Assembly: GCA_015064415.1 (NCBI GenBank)
Contig: SVSG01000012.1
Location: 1-54,850 of the forward strand
Length of the DNA: 54,850 nucleotides
Origin: Oscillospiraceae bacterium
GTDB lineage: Bacteria; Bacillota; Clostridia; Oscillospirales; CAG-272
Direction: 5' to 3'
Notes under the pieces: model-generated
Databases searched by the model: none
What the model was told of the DNA's origin: nothing
What the model saw: only the letters and a program-made list of their open reading frames with translations
Made by a program: the position numbers and the translations under genes
Shown here: piece after piece, positions 32,814 through 40,150 of the stretch
How positions within the stretch are numbered: position 1 is the stretch's first letter
How the letters are laid out: every line of letters begins with the position of its first letter

Positions 32814-33400
32814 TTCCGACACATCCTTTCCAACTGCTTTTGAAAGCCACGATGGCGCAAAAGCAGATACAAAATGGCAATTTCCAATATGGCAATGATG
32901 GTATAGTTCAACAGCCGCCAGAGCGTCAGCTGCAGATACCCGAGATTGTATTTGGCAAGATACCACGCGGCAATGCCGGCGGTCTTGATGCCGACAGAAC
33001 CCACCAGGTGCGCCGCCAGCGCCGAGAGCGAAATGCGCAAAAGCAAGGGCGCGCGGGCAAGCAACCACCCACAAAGCCCCGCAACCAGCCCCGCGGCGGC
33101 GGCCCCCAGCGTGATGAGGGGATTGATGGTATAGCCGTAGGCAAGGCAGCCGACAAGGTCGGCCACCGCCCCCGTCATCGCCCCCGCGATCGGCCCCAGC
33201 ACAAGCCCTGCAAGAATGACGGGCAGATTTTCAAAGCTGATGCGCACAAACTCCGCAAACGGGGTCGGGATCTGCAAAAATTTGCCGAGGATGAGACTCA
33301 TGGCCGCAAGCAACGCGGCAAGGCAAAGGGCGCGCGGATTTGCAAATACGGCAATAGCGTGCGGCGTTTTGCGCGATACGTGTGGTTGTTTTTCTTTCAT
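32810..33400 (-). CDS. folT: Folate ECF transporter S component
   Basis: A 196-residue membrane protein with about six hydrophobic segments: LCLAALLAAMSLILGKFLQI, the family-typical RISFENLPVILAGLVLGPIAGA, VADLVGCLAYG, NPLITLGAAAAGLVAGLCG and a C-terminal YLLLRHR. The FENLPVIL..LVLGPIAGA block marks the FolT group, which needs an ECF energy-coupling module encoded elsewhere. The start at 33400 has AAGGAGG 9 bases upstream; the frame to 33673 runs through the riboswitch. A THF riboswitch in the leader and folC downstream fix the substrate as folate. Confidence 0.92.
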   Translation of the reverse strand: MKEKQPHVSRKTPHAIAVFANPRALCLAALLAAMSLILGKFLQIPTPFAEFVRISFENLPVILAGLVLGPIAGAMTGAVADLVGCLAYGYTINPLITLGAAAAGLVAGLCGWLLARAPLLLRISLSALAAHLVGSVGIKTAGIAAWYLAKYNLGYLQLTLWRLLNYTIIAILEIAILYLLLRHRGFQKQLERMCRK

Positions 33401-33402
33401 AA

Positions 33403-33442
33403 TAAAAACCTCCTTTTCCCGAATTTCATCGAAAAAAGGAGG
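33403..33442 (-). promoter_or_regulatory. Expression platform of the THF riboswitch
   Basis: On the minus strand CCTCCTTTT (33434-33442) pairs with AAAAGGAGG (33409-33417), the second arm being the folT ribosome binding site. A TTTTTATT run follows directly, so the same hairpin could hide the ribosome binding site and act as a terminator. Confidence 0.7.
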
Positions 33443-33463
33443 CGTTATACGCTCTGTTTCGGT

Positions 33464-33564
33464 GAAGCGGGATGCAGAGCGTTGACCGCGTTTGGCTTGC
33501 ACCAAACTTCGTCCGACCGGCAACTCCCCGTCCCGTCGGCACTTGACGCCAATGCTCTTACTCT
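33464..33564 (-). promoter_or_regulatory. Tetrahydrofolate (THF) riboswitch
   Basis: Minus strand order: AGAGTAAGAGC, then GCGTCAAGTGCCGACGGGA, GGGGAGTTGCCGG, CGAAGTTTGGTGC, CGCGGTCAACG and GCATCCCGCTTC. These blocks match the THF riboswitch consensus found before folT genes. Folate bound to the RNA would reduce uptake. Confidence 0.88.
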
Positions 33565-33578
33565 TCTTTGATGACATC

Positions 33579-33607
33579 ATTATAAAATAAGTATCAAAAA
33601 ATGTCAA
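33579..33607 (-). promoter_or_regulatory. Consensus promoter of the folT-folC operon
   Basis: TTGACA (33602-33607), 17-base spacer, TATAAT (33579-33584); transcription starts about 10 bases before the aptamer. Confidence 0.85.
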
Positions 33608-33625
33608 TAGGTCTTGCGAAAAATC

Positions 33626-33654
33626 TTGCCAAAGTGAGAAAAATGTGCTACAAT
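33626..33654 (+). promoter_or_regulatory. Promoter of the esterase gene
   Basis: TTGCCA (33626-33631), 17-base spacer, TACAAT (33649-33654); diverges from the folT promoter. Confidence 0.75.
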
Positions 33655-33684
33655 AGCAACAACAAGATATCAAGGAGGCACATT

Positions 33685-34521
33685 ATGCTGATCGAACAAA
33701 TCACCCTGCACCCCTTTGAGGATGCCACGCTTACCTCGCTTTGCCTTTCCAATTTGAGCGATCTCAAGCTCTCTCCCCGCCGCGCCGTGATCGTTTGCCC
33801 CGGTGGCGGTTACAGCAATCTTTCCCACCGCGAGGACGAGGTGGTCGCCGCGCAATATCTGGCCGCGGGCTTTGCTACCTTTATTCTGCACTATTCGGTG
33901 AAGGAAAATGCAAAGGATTTCCGCCCCTTAAAGGAGGCCGCACTTGCCATCAAGCACGTGCGCGAGAACGCCGAGCATTATAACATCGACCCCGACTACG
34001 TCTTTATCACCGGCTTTTCCGCAGGCGGTCACCTTGCCGCAAGCGCCGGTGTGCTGTGGGATCACCCCGCCGTGAAGGAGGTGCTTGGTACCGAGGACAC
34101 CCGCGTGGCACGCCCCACGGGCATGATCCTGTGCTATCCCGTCATCACCACGGGCGCGTACACGCACGTGCACTCCGCCCAGCGCCTTTGCGGTACCTTC
34201 CAAGAGGAATCTGTCGCAAATTACCCCCGCGAGGTCGCGGATCAGTTCTCGCTGGAGCTGCACGTGAAGGAGAATACCCCGCCCGCCTTTTTGTGGCACA
34301 CCGCCGCCGATCAGGCCGTGCCCGTGGAAAATTCCCTGCTCTTTGCCGCGGCCTGCTCGCGTGCCAAGGTCCCCTTCGAGCTGCATATTTTCCCCGAGGG
34401 GCGCCACGGTCTCTCGCTTTGCAACGATCAGACCGCCAGCGGCAGTGAAAAGAACCTGATCCCCCACAACGAGTGCTGGATCGACCTTGCCACCCGTTGG
34501 GCGAAGGACCTCACCGTATAA
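33685..34521 (+). CDS. Alpha/beta hydrolase, acetylesterase-like (BD-FAE/Est type)
   Basis: A 278-residue cytosolic hydrolase. Oxyanion-hole motif CPGGGYSNLS near residue 43, nucleophile motif GFSAGG with Ser112, LWHTAADQAVPVENS supplying the acidic residue, and catalytic His in EGRHGLSL near residue 241. The layout fits carbohydrate acetyl- or feruloyl-esterases of gut bacteria that remove acetyl groups from oligosaccharides. CAAGGAGG is 8 bases before the ATG. Monocistronic with its own promoter. The exact ester substrate cannot be told. Confidence 0.85.
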   Translation: MLIEQITLHPFEDATLTSLCLSNLSDLKLSPRRAVIVCPGGGYSNLSHREDEVVAAQYLAAGFATFILHYSVKENAKDFRPLKEAALAIKHVRENAEHYNIDPDYVFITGFSAGGHLAASAGVLWDHPAVKEVLGTEDTRVARPTGMILCYPVITTGAYTHVHSAQRLCGTFQEESVANYPREVADQFSLELHVKENTPPAFLWHTAADQAVPVENSLLFAAACSRAKVPFELHIFPEGRHGLSLCNDQTASGSEKNLIPHNECWIDLATRWAKDLTV

Positions 34522-34566
34522 TTTGAAATTTTTCACATATTTTTCCGATTTTTTTCAAAAAAGATG

Positions 34567-34595
34567 TTTACTTTTCACAAATAGTATGCTATAAT
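34567..34595 (+). promoter_or_regulatory. Promoter of the hibernation factor gene
   Basis: TTTACT (34567-34572), 17-base spacer, TATAAT (34590-34595). Confidence 0.7.
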
Positions 34596-34599
34596 AGAA

Positions 34600-34633
34600 C
34601 TGTAATCCGATGGAATCACCCAAGCGGTTACAG
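34600..34633 (+). promoter_or_regulatory. Leader hairpin before the hibernation factor gene
   Basis: CTGTAA(T)CCG pairs with CGGTTACAG, nine pairs with one bulged T, almost at the 5' end of the mRNA and just before the AAAGGCGG ribosome binding site. Possibly an mRNA stabiliser or a translation control element. Confidence 0.45.
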
Positions 34634-34648
34634 AAAGGCGGAAACCAT

Positions 34649-35167
34649 ATGAAATTTACCATTAGCGGAAAACAAATGACCGTGCGCCCCTCTCTCAAGG
34701 AAATGACCGAGAAGAAGTTTGCCAAATTCAACCGTTTCTTCGACGATGATACCGAGGCGGTCGTTGTTTACAGCTGCCGCCACGATCTGCAATATATCGA
34801 GCTGACCATCCGTTACAACGGCACCATCTTCCGCGCCGAGGAGGGCGCAGAGACCTTCCAGATCGCCATTGACGAGGCGGTGGAGTCGCTGGAACGCCAG
34901 ATCCGCAAGAACAAGACGCGTCTGGAAAAGAGGCTGCGTCAGGGCGCATTTACAGACTACGCCCCCGATGAGGACTTTGAAGAGGAGGAAGAGTTCGACA
35001 TCCGCACCAAGTCCTTCTCCGTCAAGCCGATGTCGGTCGAGGAAGCCATCCTGCAGATGAACCTGCTGGAGCACCAGTTCTACGTCTTCCGCGATGCCGA
35101 GACCGAGGAGATCTGCGTGGTCTACTGCCGCAAAAACGGCGGCTACGGCCTCATCGTTCCGGAATAA
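34649..35167 (+). CDS. hpf: Ribosome hibernation promoting factor, long form
   Basis: A 172-residue protein of the long HPF (RaiA/YvyD) type. Residues 1-95 are the S30AE ribosome-binding domain (KFTISGKQMTVRPSLKEM, KFAKFNRFF, VELTIRYN-like IELTIRYNGTIFRAEE, SLERQIRKNKTRLEKR). An acidic linker (EDFEEEEEFD) leads to the C-terminal dimerisation domain (about 118-172: VKPMSVEEAILQMNLLEHQFYVFRDAET, GGYGLIVPE). The protein joins two 70S ribosomes into inactive 100S dimers in stationary phase. It has its own promoter, a leader hairpin and a strong terminator. Confidence 0.95.
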   Translation: MKFTISGKQMTVRPSLKEMTEKKFAKFNRFFDDDTEAVVVYSCRHDLQYIELTIRYNGTIFRAEEGAETFQIAIDEAVESLERQIRKNKTRLEKRLRQGAFTDYAPDEDFEEEEEFDIRTKSFSVKPMSVEEAILQMNLLEHQFYVFRDAETEEICVVYCRKNGGYGLIVPE

Positions 35168-35174
35168 TTGCATA

Positions 35175-35226
35175 CAAAAAAGGCGAGCATTGCTCGCCTT
35201 TTTTATTTCGCCCGTCGGGCGTTTTC
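35175..35226. terminator. Bidirectional terminator plus a second small hairpin
   Basis: AAAAAAGGCGAGC-ATT-GCTCGCCTTTTTT at 35175-35204 ends hpf (plus) and the 35225 gene (minus). A second hairpin CGCCCG-T-CGGGCG follows at 35209-35221. Confidence 0.85.
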
Positions 35227-35983
35227 ATTCGTCCTCAGGTTGCTCGCGGGGCTCTTCGTGATACAGCAAAAACATATTCATGTGCTTCGCGCGCTCGGTA
35301 CGCGCGACAAGGAACGAGAGCCCCAGCGTCACAAGGCAAAGCCCGGCGCAAACGAACAGCGGGATATTCCATTGAAAGCGCACCGGCTCCCCGCTGATGT
35401 TGGGGATTTTTTCGCCCACAAAAGAAAGGAAATACGGATACAGCAAGGGCAACAGCACAAGCAAATCCGAAAGATACAACCACACGCGGTTGGGAAAGGG
35501 CACCTTGAAGATCAGCTTCATGCGGTTGCTTTCCTCGCTCTTGTACCCCGCGCGAAAAGCGCGGACGGCGGTATAGGCCGCAAGCCCCGTGAGAAAAAGT
35601 GCCACCAGAAACAGAAGAATACCCAAGATCGCCCCTGCCGACAGAATGCCGTAAAACCAGCTCTGCCCCGCCGAGGTCTTTCCGCCAAGATAGTCGTGCA
35701 TGCCAACAAGCGTGTTGCCGAAAAGCTGCAGTAAGGACACCCACGTTGTCCGTCTGCCCATGACGCCGCCCACACAGTAAATGCAGGAGAGCAGGAATGA
35801 AAGCAGCACCGTAAAAAAGGGCAAAAGGTAGCGCGCATACACAAGCGCGACGAGAAGTTTCTCGTGCAAAATTCTGCCGTTTTTGGCATTATCCCCCGAA
35901 ACGGTATCAGTTTTTTCGCAATTTTCCTCCTCGTCCGCAACGCGGTCGAGGTCGTTTTTTTCAAGATCCATTGCTTTGCTCAC
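35225..35983 (-). CDS. Integral membrane protein of unknown function
   Basis: A 252-residue protein with an acidic cytosolic N-terminus (about 40 residues) and four hydrophobic segments: LLPFFTVLLSFLLSCIYCVG, GILSAGAILGILLFLVALFLTGL, YLSDLLVLLPLLYPYFLSFVG and IPLFVCAGLCLVTLGLSFLVA. The tail is acidic (EEPREQPEDE). No family recognised. It begins at a GTG (35983) that overlaps the stop of the HD-domain gene by 4 bases; an ATG four codons later is possible. Co-transcribed with the HD-domain gene. Confidence 0.7.
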   Translation of the reverse strand: MSKAMDLEKNDLDRVADEEENCEKTDTVSGDNAKNGRILHEKLLVALVYARYLLPFFTVLLSFLLSCIYCVGGVMGRRTTWVSLLQLFGNTLVGMHDYLGGKTSAGQSWFYGILSAGAILGILLFLVALFLTGLAAYTAVRAFRAGYKSEESNRMKLIFKVPFPNRVWLYLSDLLVLLPLLYPYFLSFVGEKIPNISGEPVRFQWNIPLFVCAGLCLVTLGLSFLVARTERAKHMNMFLLYHEEPREQPEDE

Positions 35984-36603
35984 GACTTCGGATGACGCCC
36001 TTCCACAAAGAAGGTCGCCTCCATATCCGCGGTAAACAGCGCCACCGCCAGCGGGAATCTGGAGAAGGCGTTGCCCACGTTGCGCACGTCCTCATCCCCC
36101 GAAAAGCCCATATGATAGCGGATGGCAAATGCCTCGTCACGCGTCAGGCGCATGTAACCCGAGGCGATGTAAACAGACTTTTCGCCGTGACCGTAGGGAA
36201 GCTGATCGTCAATGGTATAGTAGGGCTTGGCGACCCACACGCCGTTTTCCTTGACGTTGCGGGTGCTCTCCACGTAAAAATTCACCTTGCACAGATCGTG
36301 CAAAAGCGCCACAATGGCAATGCTCTCCTCGGAATAATCAAGCCCGTATACGTCGCGCACGCGCTCGCGGGCAAGGTAATCGCAAAGGCAATCGTATACG
36401 TTCAAGCTGTGCTCCAAGAGCCCCCCCGGATGCGCGCCGTGATACTGAGTGCTGGCGGGTGCGGTGAAAAAGTCACAGTTGTCCGAGCACAGGTAATCCA
36501 GCAGGCGATCCGCCCCCTCGCGGTGGATCTTGTTCTTGAAGATCGAAATAAAGCGCTCCTCGTTGGAAAGCAGGCCGTCCTCGCGGGACATATCAAAGGT
36601 CAT
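35980..36603 (-). CDS. HD domain-containing phosphohydrolase
   Basis: A 207-residue cytosolic protein. HD signature: GGLLEHSLNV (first metal His), then VALLHDLCKV with the His-Asp pair about 40 residues later; the later HMGFSGDED may add a ligand. The N-terminal stretch FFTAPASTQYHGAHPGGLLEHSL is characteristic of clostridial HD proteins annotated as hydrolases or HD-superfamily nucleotidases. Likely a metal-dependent phosphohydrolase of nucleotides; substrate unknown. AAGGAGG lies before the ATG at 36603. Confidence 0.85.
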   Translation of the reverse strand: MTFDMSREDGLLSNEERFISIFKNKIHREGADRLLDYLCSDNCDFFTAPASTQYHGAHPGGLLEHSLNVYDCLCDYLARERVRDVYGLDYSEESIAIVALLHDLCKVNFYVESTRNVKENGVWVAKPYYTIDDQLPYGHGEKSVYIASGYMRLTRDEAFAIRYHMGFSGDEDVRNVGNAFSRFPLAVALFTADMEATFFVEGRHPKS

Positions 36604-36634
36604 GGAAATGTCCTCCTTATCTTTTCTTGCTAAC

Positions 36635-36663
36635 ATTGTATCACTTTTTTGGCGCGTTGTAAA
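36635..36663 (-). promoter_or_regulatory. Promoter of the HD-domain gene
   Basis: TTTACA (36658-36663), 17-base spacer ending TGA, TACAAT (36635-36640) on the minus strand. Confidence 0.75.
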
Positions 36664-36702
36664 GGGGGAGGAATATTTTTCGAAGGAAAAAGGGCGCAGA
36701 TA

Positions 36703-36731
36703 TAGACAAACGCGGTAAAATATGATATAAT
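36703..36731 (+). promoter_or_regulatory. Promoter of the hisS operon
   Basis: TAGACA (36703-36708), 17-base spacer ending TGA, TATAAT (36726-36731); an extended -10. Confidence 0.75.
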
Positions 36732-36774
36732 TATTTTAATTATGACAAACATGAAATACGGAAAGGATTTTCAA

Positions 36775-38076
36775 ATGGATAAGCTTTCGGTTCAACCCTA
36801 CAAGGGCACAAGAGATTTTTACCCCGCAGAAATGAAGCTGCGCAACTGGTTCTTCGGCAAGGTGAGAGGCACTCTCACGCAAAGCTGCTTTGAGGAATAC
36901 GACGGCCCGATGCTGGAGTCGCTTGACCTCTATGCGGCCAAAAGCGGCGAGGAGCTGGCAAAGGAGCAGACCTACAACTTCACTGACCGCGGCGGACGCG
37001 GTCTTGCCATCCGCCCCGAAATGACCCCCACCGTGGCGCGCATGGTCGCGGCCAAGATGGGCGAGCTCAACTACCCCCTCAAATGGTTCTGCATTTCGAA
37101 CATGTACCGCTACGAGCGCCCGCAGCGTGGTCGCCTCCGCGAGTTCTGGCAGTTGAACGTGGACATCTTCGGCTGCGACACCTATGAGGCCGATCTGGAC
37201 GTGATCCAGAGCGCCATCAACGTGTTGCGCGCCTACGGCGCGGATGAGAGCATGTTCTGCGTGCACATCAACAACCGCCGCTTCTTCAACGACGTCATCG
37301 CCGCCATCGCGGGCACCGACCAAGAGGGTGCGCGCCGCGTCTCCAAGGTGGTGGACCGCAAGAACAAGGTCACGCGGGAAGCGTATGAAAGCTCGATGAA
37401 GGAGCTTGGCCTTTCCGACGAGCAGATCGCCAAGATCGACGCGCTTTACGGAATGGGCGTGAAGGAGGCCACCGCGCTTTGCCCCGATTCACAGGGCGCC
37501 GCCGAGCTCAACTCCCTGTTCGACGCGCTGGAAAAGACGGGCATGGACAAATACTGCACGTTCGATTTCGGCATCATCCGCGGTCTGGATTATTACACGG
37601 GCACCGTGTTTGAGGTGTTCGACCTCGCCCCCGAAAACAACCGCGCCATGTTTGGCGGCGGCCGTTACGACAACCTTGTCGGCCTTTTCGTGAAGAACGC
37701 GAAGATCTCGGGTGTTGGCTACGGCATGGGCGACGTGACGCTGGAAAATTTCCTTGTCACCCACAAGCTGATCCCCGATCTTACGGGCGGTGAGGCAAAG
37801 GTGCTGGTGACCCGATTTGACGACGTACCCTACGAGGCGTACGTCAAGCTTGCCGATACGTTGCGCGAGAGCGGTGTGGCCGCCTCGCTGTATCTTGGCA
37901 GCAAAAAGTTCGGCAAGCAGATCGACTACGCCGTCAAGGGGGATTACACCCACGTGGCGATCATGGGCGGCAGCGAGCTTGCCGAGGGTACGGTCAAGAT
38001 CAAGGATCTGAACGCCCGCACCGAAGCGGTATGCAACAATACCGCCGAGGCACTTGCCGCTTATTTTTGCAACTGA
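36775..38076 (+). CDS. hisS: Histidine--tRNA ligase
   Basis: A 433-residue class II synthetase that charges tRNA-His. Motif 1 region PYKGTRDFYPAEM, motif 2 MYRYERPQRGRLREFWQLNVDIFG read as FR.ER-type, HisRS-specific RGLDYYTGTVFE near residue 270, motif 3 GGGRYDNLVG, and a C-terminal anticodon-binding domain (about 340-433). The start at 36775 has GAAAGGA 8 bases upstream and gives the normal MDKLSVQPYKGTRDF N-terminus; the ATG at 36742 has none. First gene of a four-gene operon. Several alternative motif positions resemble the bacterial HisS type with Arg in RPEMTP. Confidence 0.95.
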   Translation: MDKLSVQPYKGTRDFYPAEMKLRNWFFGKVRGTLTQSCFEEYDGPMLESLDLYAAKSGEELAKEQTYNFTDRGGRGLAIRPEMTPTVARMVAAKMGELNYPLKWFCISNMYRYERPQRGRLREFWQLNVDIFGCDTYEADLDVIQSAINVLRAYGADESMFCVHINNRRFFNDVIAAIAGTDQEGARRVSKVVDRKNKVTREAYESSMKELGLSDEQIAKIDALYGMGVKEATALCPDSQGAAELNSLFDALEKTGMDKYCTFDFGIIRGLDYYTGTVFEVFDLAPENNRAMFGGGRYDNLVGLFVKNAKISGVGYGMGDVTLENFLVTHKLIPDLTGGEAKVLVTRFDDVPYEAYVKLADTLRESGVAASLYLGSKKFGKQIDYAVKGDYTHVAIMGGSELAEGTVKIKDLNARTEAVCNNTAEALAAYFCN

Positions 38077-38092
38077 GCAAAGGAGCCCCTCT

Positions 38093-38632
38093 ATGGTTTA
38101 TCTGTTTTTAGCCAACGGTTTTGAAGAAATTGAGGCACTTTGCCCCCTGGATCTGTTGCGCCGCGCAGGCGTTGAGGTCACCACCGTGGGCGTGGGCGGC
38201 GATATGATCCGCGGCTCACACGGCATCACGGTGCAAGCCGATATTCCCGACACAATGTTTGCCGATGCCGCGCCCGAAATGGTCATTCTGCCCGGCGGCA
38301 TGCCCGGCTCCAAGAATCTGGACGAAAGCCGCATTGTGGATATGGCGCTGAAGGCCGCCGTGCGCAACGACGCTTATATTGCCGCCATCTGCGCCGCCCC
38401 CTTCGTGCTTGGAAAGCGCGGACTGCTTGCGGGCAAGGAAGCCACCTGCTATCCCGGTTTTGAAAACGAGCTGACGGGTGCCTCCATTTCCGACAAAAAG
38501 GTGGTACGCGACGGAAAATTCATCACCGCCGCAGGCATGGGCGTGGCTCTGGAATTCGGTCTTGAGCTGGTCAAGGCCATGACGGACGATTCCGTTGCCG
38601 AGCGCCTGCGCGAAGCCATCCAATGTCAATAA
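38093..38632 (+). CDS. DJ-1/PfpI family protein (YajL/DJ-1 type)
   Basis: A 179-residue protein of the DJ-1 superfamily. Conserved Glu14 in GFEEIEALCPLDLLRRAG, VILPGGMPGSKNL, nucleophile Cys100 in AAICAAPFVLGKRGLL, and the YPGFEN and TAAGMGVALEFGLEL blocks. DJ-1/YajL proteins act as chaperones, glyoxalases or protein deglycases; which applies here cannot be told from sequence. CAAAGGAG precedes the ATG, 17 bases after hisS. Confidence 0.9.
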   Translation: MVYLFLANGFEEIEALCPLDLLRRAGVEVTTVGVGGDMIRGSHGITVQADIPDTMFADAAPEMVILPGGMPGSKNLDESRIVDMALKAAVRNDAYIAAICAAPFVLGKRGLLAGKEATCYPGFENELTGASISDKKVVRDGKFITAAGMGVALEFGLELVKAMTDDSVAERLREAIQCQ

Positions 38633-39192
38633 CCATCCCCGAGCAAAAAAAGCGCTTGCGCGCCGCGTATCTTGCTTTGCGCGCCACGCTCCCGCACAAG
38701 CGCGAGCTTGACCTTGCGCTGTGCCGCGAGATCGCGGCGCACGCCGCCTTCCGTGATTGCGACACGCTTCTTGCCTTCGCCCCCACGAAGGGTGAGCCCG
38801 ACCTCACCCCGCTTTACCGTATTGCCTTGGAGCGTGGCCTTTGCGTCGCGTTTCCGCGTTGCACGGGCAAGCAGATGTCCTTCCACACGGTAAGCGCACT
38901 CACGGAGCTTTCCCCGGGGCGTTTCGATATTCTCACCCCCAGCGAGAATGCACCAAGGGCCTCCCTTGGCGCGCACACGCTTTGTCTGTTGCCCGCACTT
39001 GCGGCAACGAAGGACGGTTACCGTCTTGGCTACGGCGGCGGCTTTTACGACCGCTTTCTCCCCGCTTTTCCGGGTATCACACTGCTTCCCATTTACAGCG
39101 CGTTGCTTTGCGACGCGTTGCCGCGCGAGGATACCGATATCCCCGCCACCCACATTCTGACCGAGAAAGGAGTACTTTTGCCGTATGGCTAA
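38623..39192 (+). CDS. 5-formyltetrahydrofolate cyclo-ligase
   Basis: A 189-residue enzyme of the 5-FCL (MTHFS) family, which converts 5-formyl-THF to 5,10-methenyl-THF with ATP. Signatures: N-terminal KKRLRAAYLALRATLP, FAPTKGEPDLTPL (substrate loop), and the hallmark RLGYGGGFYDRFL near residue 130, then ILTEKGVLLP. It starts inside the end of the DJ-1 gene (10-base overlap) without its own ribosome binding site, so it relies on translational coupling. It complements the folT-folC folate-salvage operon elsewhere in the window. Confidence 0.93.
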   Translation: MSITIPEQKKRLRAAYLALRATLPHKRELDLALCREIAAHAAFRDCDTLLAFAPTKGEPDLTPLYRIALERGLCVAFPRCTGKQMSFHTVSALTELSPGRFDILTPSENAPRASLGAHTLCLLPALAATKDGYRLGYGGGFYDRFLPAFPGITLLPIYSALLCDALPREDTDIPATHILTEKGVLLPYG

Positions 39193-40111
39193 CCTTTTGC
39201 CACCGCGTCCCCGCTACGCAAGGGAACGCGCGCGCTATCCTCTTTTGCTGCTGTTCGCCTTCGCTTCGCTGTTCGCGGTCCGTACGGTAAAGCTTTTTCT
39301 GCCCGACCTTTTCGCCCCCCTCTGGGTGCCCCTGCTGGTACAGCTTGGCACGTTTCTGATCCCCTCACTGATCTTCATCCGCCATTGCGGCAAGGGCTAT
39401 ACACGCTCGATCCGCCTGCGCCGCCCGCACCTTGCGCACCTGCCGTTGATGCTTGCCGCCTTTTTCACCCTGTTCAGCGGCGCGCTGCTGCTTTCCATCC
39501 TGTTTGGCGGCACAGACACCATCGGCAACAGCTCCGCCTCCTTTGAGGCATCCGCCCCCACGGGCCCGTTGCAATCCCTGATCGCCGTTCCGCTGATCGC
39601 CGTGTTGCCCGCCCTTTTGGAGGAGCTTTTGTTCCGCGGCATCCTTTGTGCCGAGCTGGACCGTCGCGGGGCCCTGCGCGCCGTGCTGGTTGGTTCGCTG
39701 TTATTCTCGCTGATCCATTTCGATCTGCACAATCTCCCCGTCTATTTCTTCGCGGGGGCGTTGCTGACGCTCACGCTTTATGCCACCGACTCGCTGCTTG
39801 CCTCGATGCTTATTCACGTGCTTTACAACGTGGTCTCGCTTTTCGGCCAGCGCTATCTCAACGCGCTTTACAGCTTTACGGGCAGTGTCGAGCTTTTCCT
39901 TTTCCTTGTCATTCTGATCTTCTTGGTGTCGGCGCTGTTCTTCTCCTTTTTCTGCGCCAAGGAGTACCGCATGCGCGCCGCCGAAAACCTCCCCGCCCCC
40001 AGGCGCGACGTTCCCCTTCACGTGCAATTTTACACCATGCTGGACGCGCTTTGTGAGTGGTCGGTCTTACTTTGCGTCCTGCTGTCCGTCATCGGATTTG
40101 TCCTGTTTTGA
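39185..40111 (+). CDS. CPBP family intramembrane glutamic protease
   Basis: A 308-residue membrane protein with about eight hydrophobic segments. The CPBP (CAAX protease/ABI) motifs are in order: motif 1 EELLFRGILCAEL (Glu-Glu...Arg, about 155), motif 2 SLLFSLIHFD with catalytic His, and motif 3 SMLIHVLYNVVSL. The protease cuts within or near the membrane; bacterial members are linked to bacteriocin immunity or processing of lipid-modified proteins, but no such gene is nearby. It overlaps the end of the cyclo-ligase gene by 8 bases. Confidence 0.88.
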   Translation: MANLLPPRPRYARERARYPLLLLFAFASLFAVRTVKLFLPDLFAPLWVPLLVQLGTFLIPSLIFIRHCGKGYTRSIRLRRPHLAHLPLMLAAFFTLFSGALLLSILFGGTDTIGNSSASFEASAPTGPLQSLIAVPLIAVLPALLEELLFRGILCAELDRRGALRAVLVGSLLFSLIHFDLHNLPVYFFAGALLTLTLYATDSLLASMLIHVLYNVVSLFGQRYLNALYSFTGSVELFLFLVILIFLVSALFFSFFCAKEYRMRAAENLPAPRRDVPLHVQFYTMLDALCEWSVLLCVLLSVIGFVLF

Positions 40112-40114
40112 AAC

Positions 40115-40144
40115 AAAAAAGTCGCACACGTGTGCGACTTTTTT
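40115..40144. terminator. Bidirectional terminator
   Basis: AAAAAAGTCGCACAC and its perfect complement, T-run on the right; ends the hisS operon (plus) and the GH20 gene (minus). Confidence 0.9.
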
Positions 40145-40150
40145 GTTATT

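Noticed and set aside
32814-33074. N-terminal extension of folC to 33074
   Set aside because: The extension overlaps folT in another frame and reads as Cys/His-rich nonsense; the ATG at 32813 gives the normal FolC N-terminus and a 4-base overlap.
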